Positions 60,279-64,000 of a stretch of 64,000 nucleotides of DNA are shown here, one piece after another. The notes beneath the pieces are model-generated. The model was not told the DNA's origin. It did not search any database and was given only the letters and a program-made list of their open reading frames with translations. The stretch's first letter is position 1, and each line of letters begins with the position of its first letter. The stretch is from the NCBI GenBank assembly GCA_037962975.1, contig CM075674.1, forward strand, positions 90,412,501 through 90,476,500, read 5' to 3'. Origin of the DNA: Clitoria ternatea (Eukaryota; Streptophyta; Magnoliopsida; Fabales; Fabaceae). Made by a program: the position numbers and the translations under genes.

Positions 60279-61144
60279 TGTCGCAACCGGGGTCACGACG
60301 GCGCGGCGGAAAGAGAAACCGGACCGGCCGTGGGGGGCCGGAAACAGGGAGTCGCCACCAACGTTTTTTATTCTCAGTAAAAACATTGGGAAAAAACTTG
60401 GTTCAGTAAAGCACTGGTTAAAAAAAGGGTGAGATTCGAATTCGGGAGTCGGTTACGAGTAGGGAAGGTATTAGCACCCTACGTCACCTGTTAAGAAAAA
60501 ACAATACCAAGATTGAAAGCACTCGACATAAATAGCCTTATAAAAATGTGTTATTTCTTTCCTTTTTTATTATTGTATTTTTTGTGTTTTAAAAGAACAG
60601 AGGGAACAGAACTGAACGAACATGAAGCAACGAAGCAAGGTCAACAGAACGTCCCGTCTAAATTAACCTTAACTTCATTACAAAACAGGGAAAGGAAAGA
60701 ATGCTAACAAGACGTCGCGTCTAAATTAGTCATCTTTTAACCAAAATACAAGGTCTGAAATGGGAAGGGGATAAACGAGACGTCTCGTCCTAAGTATCCC
60801 GTTCCTCGTGAATCGTGGTGATAGTTAACCAAAAATGGGGAAAATCAACAAGACGTTGCGCCTAAATTAACTTTCATGGAAGTGGTAAAAAATAGGATAG
60901 TTACAAAAGAAACATGAAAAAAGAAAAAAAAATAAAAGAAAGGAAAATGGGCCCGACGAGAGTTAAGTCTCGCTCCTACGTATTCTCAAGTTACCGAGAA
61001 ATCAGGGTTACGTAGTTCTTGATGATGTTTTTTTTAGGAAAAGACTAAGAGATTAATAGTGGATGATGTTTTTGAAGAGAACTCATACAAGGCGAAGTTC
61101 TTCGCACGTGTATTGGTTCTAAGGAGATTGTGTAGACGGGAGTA
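60279..61144 (+). mobile_element. 5' part of another gypsy-type LTR (TGTCGCAACC start), interrupted
   Basis: Begins TGTCGCAACCGGGG and contains GGGAGTCGCCACCAACG, a start seen in many plant gypsy LTRs. It inserted in the ORF ending at 60278 and is itself interrupted by the LTR at 61145. A motif GACGTCNCGTCTAA recurs at about 60648, 60711, 60779 and 60852 (spacing 63, 68, 73). The end is not within the window. Confidence 0.6.
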
Positions 61145-61379
61145 TGATAAGTGCTTTATAACACAATAAAATAGACCCAGTTTGCTTAAGATTTTTATCA
61201 TTATCCACTGTATTTCCTTTATTTATTGTGATTTTTTCTTTTTTTCCACTCTATTCTACTTGGGTATGTTATTTTGCAGAAATTAAGGCAATAAAGGGTC
61301 AAAAACAAGAGAAAAACGACCATAAAATGATAAAGAAACAAGAAGAACAAGCCCAAAGTGGAAAGAACTCTCTTTTTAT

Positions 61380-63030
61380 GCTGAATTCCGACTTATAGTG
61401 TTGAAATCCGACTCAAAATGACCAAATCCGAGAAGAAGGACTCAAAAATGATCGAATCCGAGTGGAATAACTCAGAATGGAGCATTGCCGAGTGGAATAC
61501 TTCACTGTTAGAGGTGATTCCGAGTGAAAAGTTCCCTGTCAAAGCAATTTCGAGTGATATAAATGGCTAACCCAGTTGGAGGTTCAATGTTGAAAAAGAA
61601 TGTCTCGATTAGAGGAGAATTCGAGTGGAAGACCCCTTACTGCGACCAATCCGAGTGAAAAAAGGGACCGACCATGAATAGATGCTGCTCAAAGCTATTA
61701 TCCGAGTAAAGAAATGCTGATTGAAACAAGTCTGAACTGTTTTTCTGTGCCTAACTGCCTCCGATTGGAAAACTCCCGAGTGGTCAAAACTGTTGTCCGA
61801 GCAGAAGAAGTCACAGAAAGAGCAACTGTTGAATAAGGAGGAATCCGAGTGGTTTCACTCGGAGAAGATGGCATTCTCAAGCGGAACAAGGCATTTTCGA
61901 GTAATGCCTTAAGCAAGCAAGGAAAATCTGACTAGGAGTGAATCATACTCGGAAAGATTCTCACAGTTTCACACTAAGTCCGAGTGAGATCTCTGCAACG
62001 AAGAATATCGAGTGAGTTGGGTCAGAAACCTATGTTTCCAAGCTAAGAGAGATACGGACCCAGAAAGAAATTCAATCAGTCAGATTCCAACCCTTCAAGT
62101 GCAAGTTTCTGAGTAAAAGTGGAGGCCATTCCGAGTGAGAAGTAAAAAGGCACTTCCGAGTGAATGTATCCAAATGAATTTGTCCGAGTGAATTCCAAAG
62201 CAAAATCCGAGCAAAGTTTTAACCGAGTGGTTCAAATTCAGAGACAGCCGAGTGAAAATGGTTGGGAACCGATTGAATAAATTCTGATCCTGAGTGAGTC
62301 TTCAATCAGTTCTGAATGAACTCCATGAACCTGAGCCGAGTGAATGGTTTCAGTCGGTTCTAAGTCCTTCTACAGTCAATTCCGACTGAATGGCTCAATC
62401 AGAAGTTACTCTTCAGTCACTCTTCACTCGTCCTTTCATCCAGCTTCATCACCGACTGGTTCTCCTCCAAACACTGACCCCTCAACAACACTGACTGGCT
62501 TTCACTCGGATTTGTGTCCAAAGTCACTTTTTCACTCGGTCTTTTGCACAAAAGGCCTCTTTTCCACTCGGATTCTAGAGAGAAGGTGAAAACCGACCCA
62601 ATTCTTCACAATGCAACACCGGATCACTACCTCCATCAACACCGACTCCTTCCATCTCTTCACAGGCCCAACACCGGATCAATAGAACACCGGCCATAAT
62701 CAACAACACTCCTCTCCACACCGTCCAGTAACTCCACTGTCCCTCAAGCCACAACACCGTCCCCTCTCCTTTCAAAACCGACCTACACTCCACAACTCCA
62801 AACATCGGATCACTCTACACCGTCCTCAATCCAGAACACCGTCCCATTCCCTCTCCCTTTCCGTTCTAACATAACACCGTCTCCAACACCCCTCTCCATA
62901 TTGTCCAATACCAACTTCACACTATCCATACTCTTCTCTCCAACCAACACCGTCCAACACTCAGCAAACCGCCCTCCAGCAAGCTTTCACTCGGATTTTG
63001 GAGAAAAGATGAAAACCGACCCATTTTTCC
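61380..63030 (+). repeat. CCGAGTG array, forward then inverted, in the 61145 LTR
   Basis: Forward motifs start at 61459, 61489, 61521, 61551, 61622, 61652 and (variant) 61702: spacings 30, 32, 30, 71, 30, 50. From about 62406 to 63030 the motif is inverted (CACTCGG), and ACACCG words intervene. The order and spacing of the first part parallel those at 32991-33186. Confidence 0.85.
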
Positions 63031-63249
63031 ACTCGAAATTTGCCCAGCTGAATAAATCCAAGCACCGAATTATTGGAAATATTAAAATAATGCAATTTGG
63101 GACAGTTGGAAGTCACATGCACCGAAAGTTTTCTCCCACTTGATACCATCCAGGCTGTCTCCAAGCTGTGATGGTGGGGCGGCTGAGAAGAAGACAATTG
63201 CACCAACTGGCAACGCGTTTTCCAAGCTGACTTCTTCCCTTCCTTTGCC

Positions 63250-63257
63250 TATAAAAG
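63250..63257 (+). promoter_or_regulatory. LTR TATA box TATAAAAG
   Basis: Placed as in the Athila-like LTRs (42186-42193 and 46338-46345, minus strand), at the border between the variable array region and the conserved leader. Confidence 0.6.
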
Positions 63258-64000
63258 GGAACACGGACAGCACCACCAAGGCATCAATTCCATCAGCATT
63301 AATTCCTCTTCTTTCTTCTCTCTCTTTTGTTTTCCTTTTCTTTCTTTCTCTTCCGTCCTTCTCTTTCTTTCTTTTCATTTTTTTTACTTCGTTCCTTTTC
63401 CTTTCTTTTTCGTTTTAATTTCTCTTTTTATTTTCTTTTTCTTTATTTTATTTTAAGAGTTGTGAATTGTAAAAGTGAGTTGTTTAAATTTGTAATTGGT
63501 GGAGAATACTGCAACAAGGAAATACAGTGGTAAATTATTCTGAGCTTTTGGAGAAACCCGTAAGTCTTTATTTTTACCATGTCTTATATGTTTTATTTTT
63601 CCATTATTTATATGAATTTGAATTATTTCATGAGTAGCTAAAATTAATTATCTTGGGATAAAAGGGGTATGATAATATTTTATTTTAATGTTATTTTGAC
63701 TTGGAATTAAATAAATTTCTATTTTCCATTTAGTACAATTATGCTCAATGCTTTTAGTAATTCCTAACAAGAACCTAAATGATAAAACTGTATATTTGTG
63801 GGTATATTAGTAAGTTTAGGTAATAAATAGAATCAAGAGATTTATTTTTATCGGAAAGCTTTGAACTAAACCTAAGATTTTTGAAATGCTTTTTTGTGAC
63901 CTCGGTAAAACCGTGAAAGTAATCAAAATTCTTTTGAGGAAATAAAAAGGGTTTTCATAAAACGATAATGGGCCTTTCTGAGGATTAAGCAGCGCTTTCC

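Larger units (their letters stand above)
61145..64000 (+). mobile_element. Athila-like family LTR, CCGAGTG-array type, runs off the window
   Basis: Begins TGATAAGTGC with the same first ~135 bp as the LTRs at 32697 and 41128-47059. Downstream of a TATA box at 63250-63257 it shares the CT-rich leader and the ACAGTGGTAAA...GAGAAACCCGTAAGTC block. The middle is a CCGAGTG array, then an ACACCGTC-rich stretch (62400-62960). It is cut by the window edge at 64000, so a solo LTR and a full element cannot be told apart. Confidence 0.85.

Overview
This is a plant nuclear window: genes split by introns with GT-AG borders, LTR retrotransposons, MITEs, a Pack-MULE-type element and very AT-rich intergenic DNA. 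The families present (giant gypsy-type LTRs, an Athila-like element primed by tRNA-Asp, arrays of an ATCGAT-core palindrome) suggest a dicot, most likely a legume. The species cannot be fixed from sequence alone.

Layout, left half. A degenerate hAT transposon (31-3432) is followed by two host genes on the minus strand: an intronless membrane-anchored receptor-like kinase (3802-4914) and a SET-domain histone methyltransferase of the ASHH1/SDG26 type, whose ten coding exons run from about 16422 down to 5946. The methyltransferase introns hold several transposons: a 708-bp internal-deletion copy of the neighbouring hAT, a 5'-truncated LINE, and at least one TIR element. Its promoter side is flanked by diverged ~100-bp repeats in inverted orientation, into one arm of which a Ty1-copia element (18146-24251, TSD AATTT) has inserted.

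Right half. From about 25.2 kb onward almost everything is nested LTR retrotransposon DNA. A ~5.8-kb solo LTR on the minus strand (25231-48701, TSD TAGAC) is opened by four insertions: a 4.3-kb solo LTR (TSD ATGGG); a second solo LTR (TSD TAAGG) that itself contains a third solo LTR (TSD GGAGG) and a Stowaway-like MITE; a long-TIR element carrying a fragment of a NOP12-like RNA-binding-protein gene; and a complete but non-autonomous Athila-like element whose two 1780-bp LTRs read as identical (TSD CAAAT). Further right lie a long-TIR element, a 6.1-kb solo LTR (TSD TGTTT), a hairpin MITE, a small hAT, a decayed gypsy-type ORF, and two LTRs that run off the window.

Most unusual signal. The Athila-like LTR carries eleven perfect copies of the palindrome GAATCGATTC, spaced at near-multiples of the DNA helical repeat, about 140 bp upstream of its TATA box. 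Two other LTRs of the same family carry a quite different array there, built on CCGAGTG. That same CCGAGTG array also occurs in an LTR of an unrelated family. This looks like a swappable upstream enhancer cassette passed between retrotransposon families.
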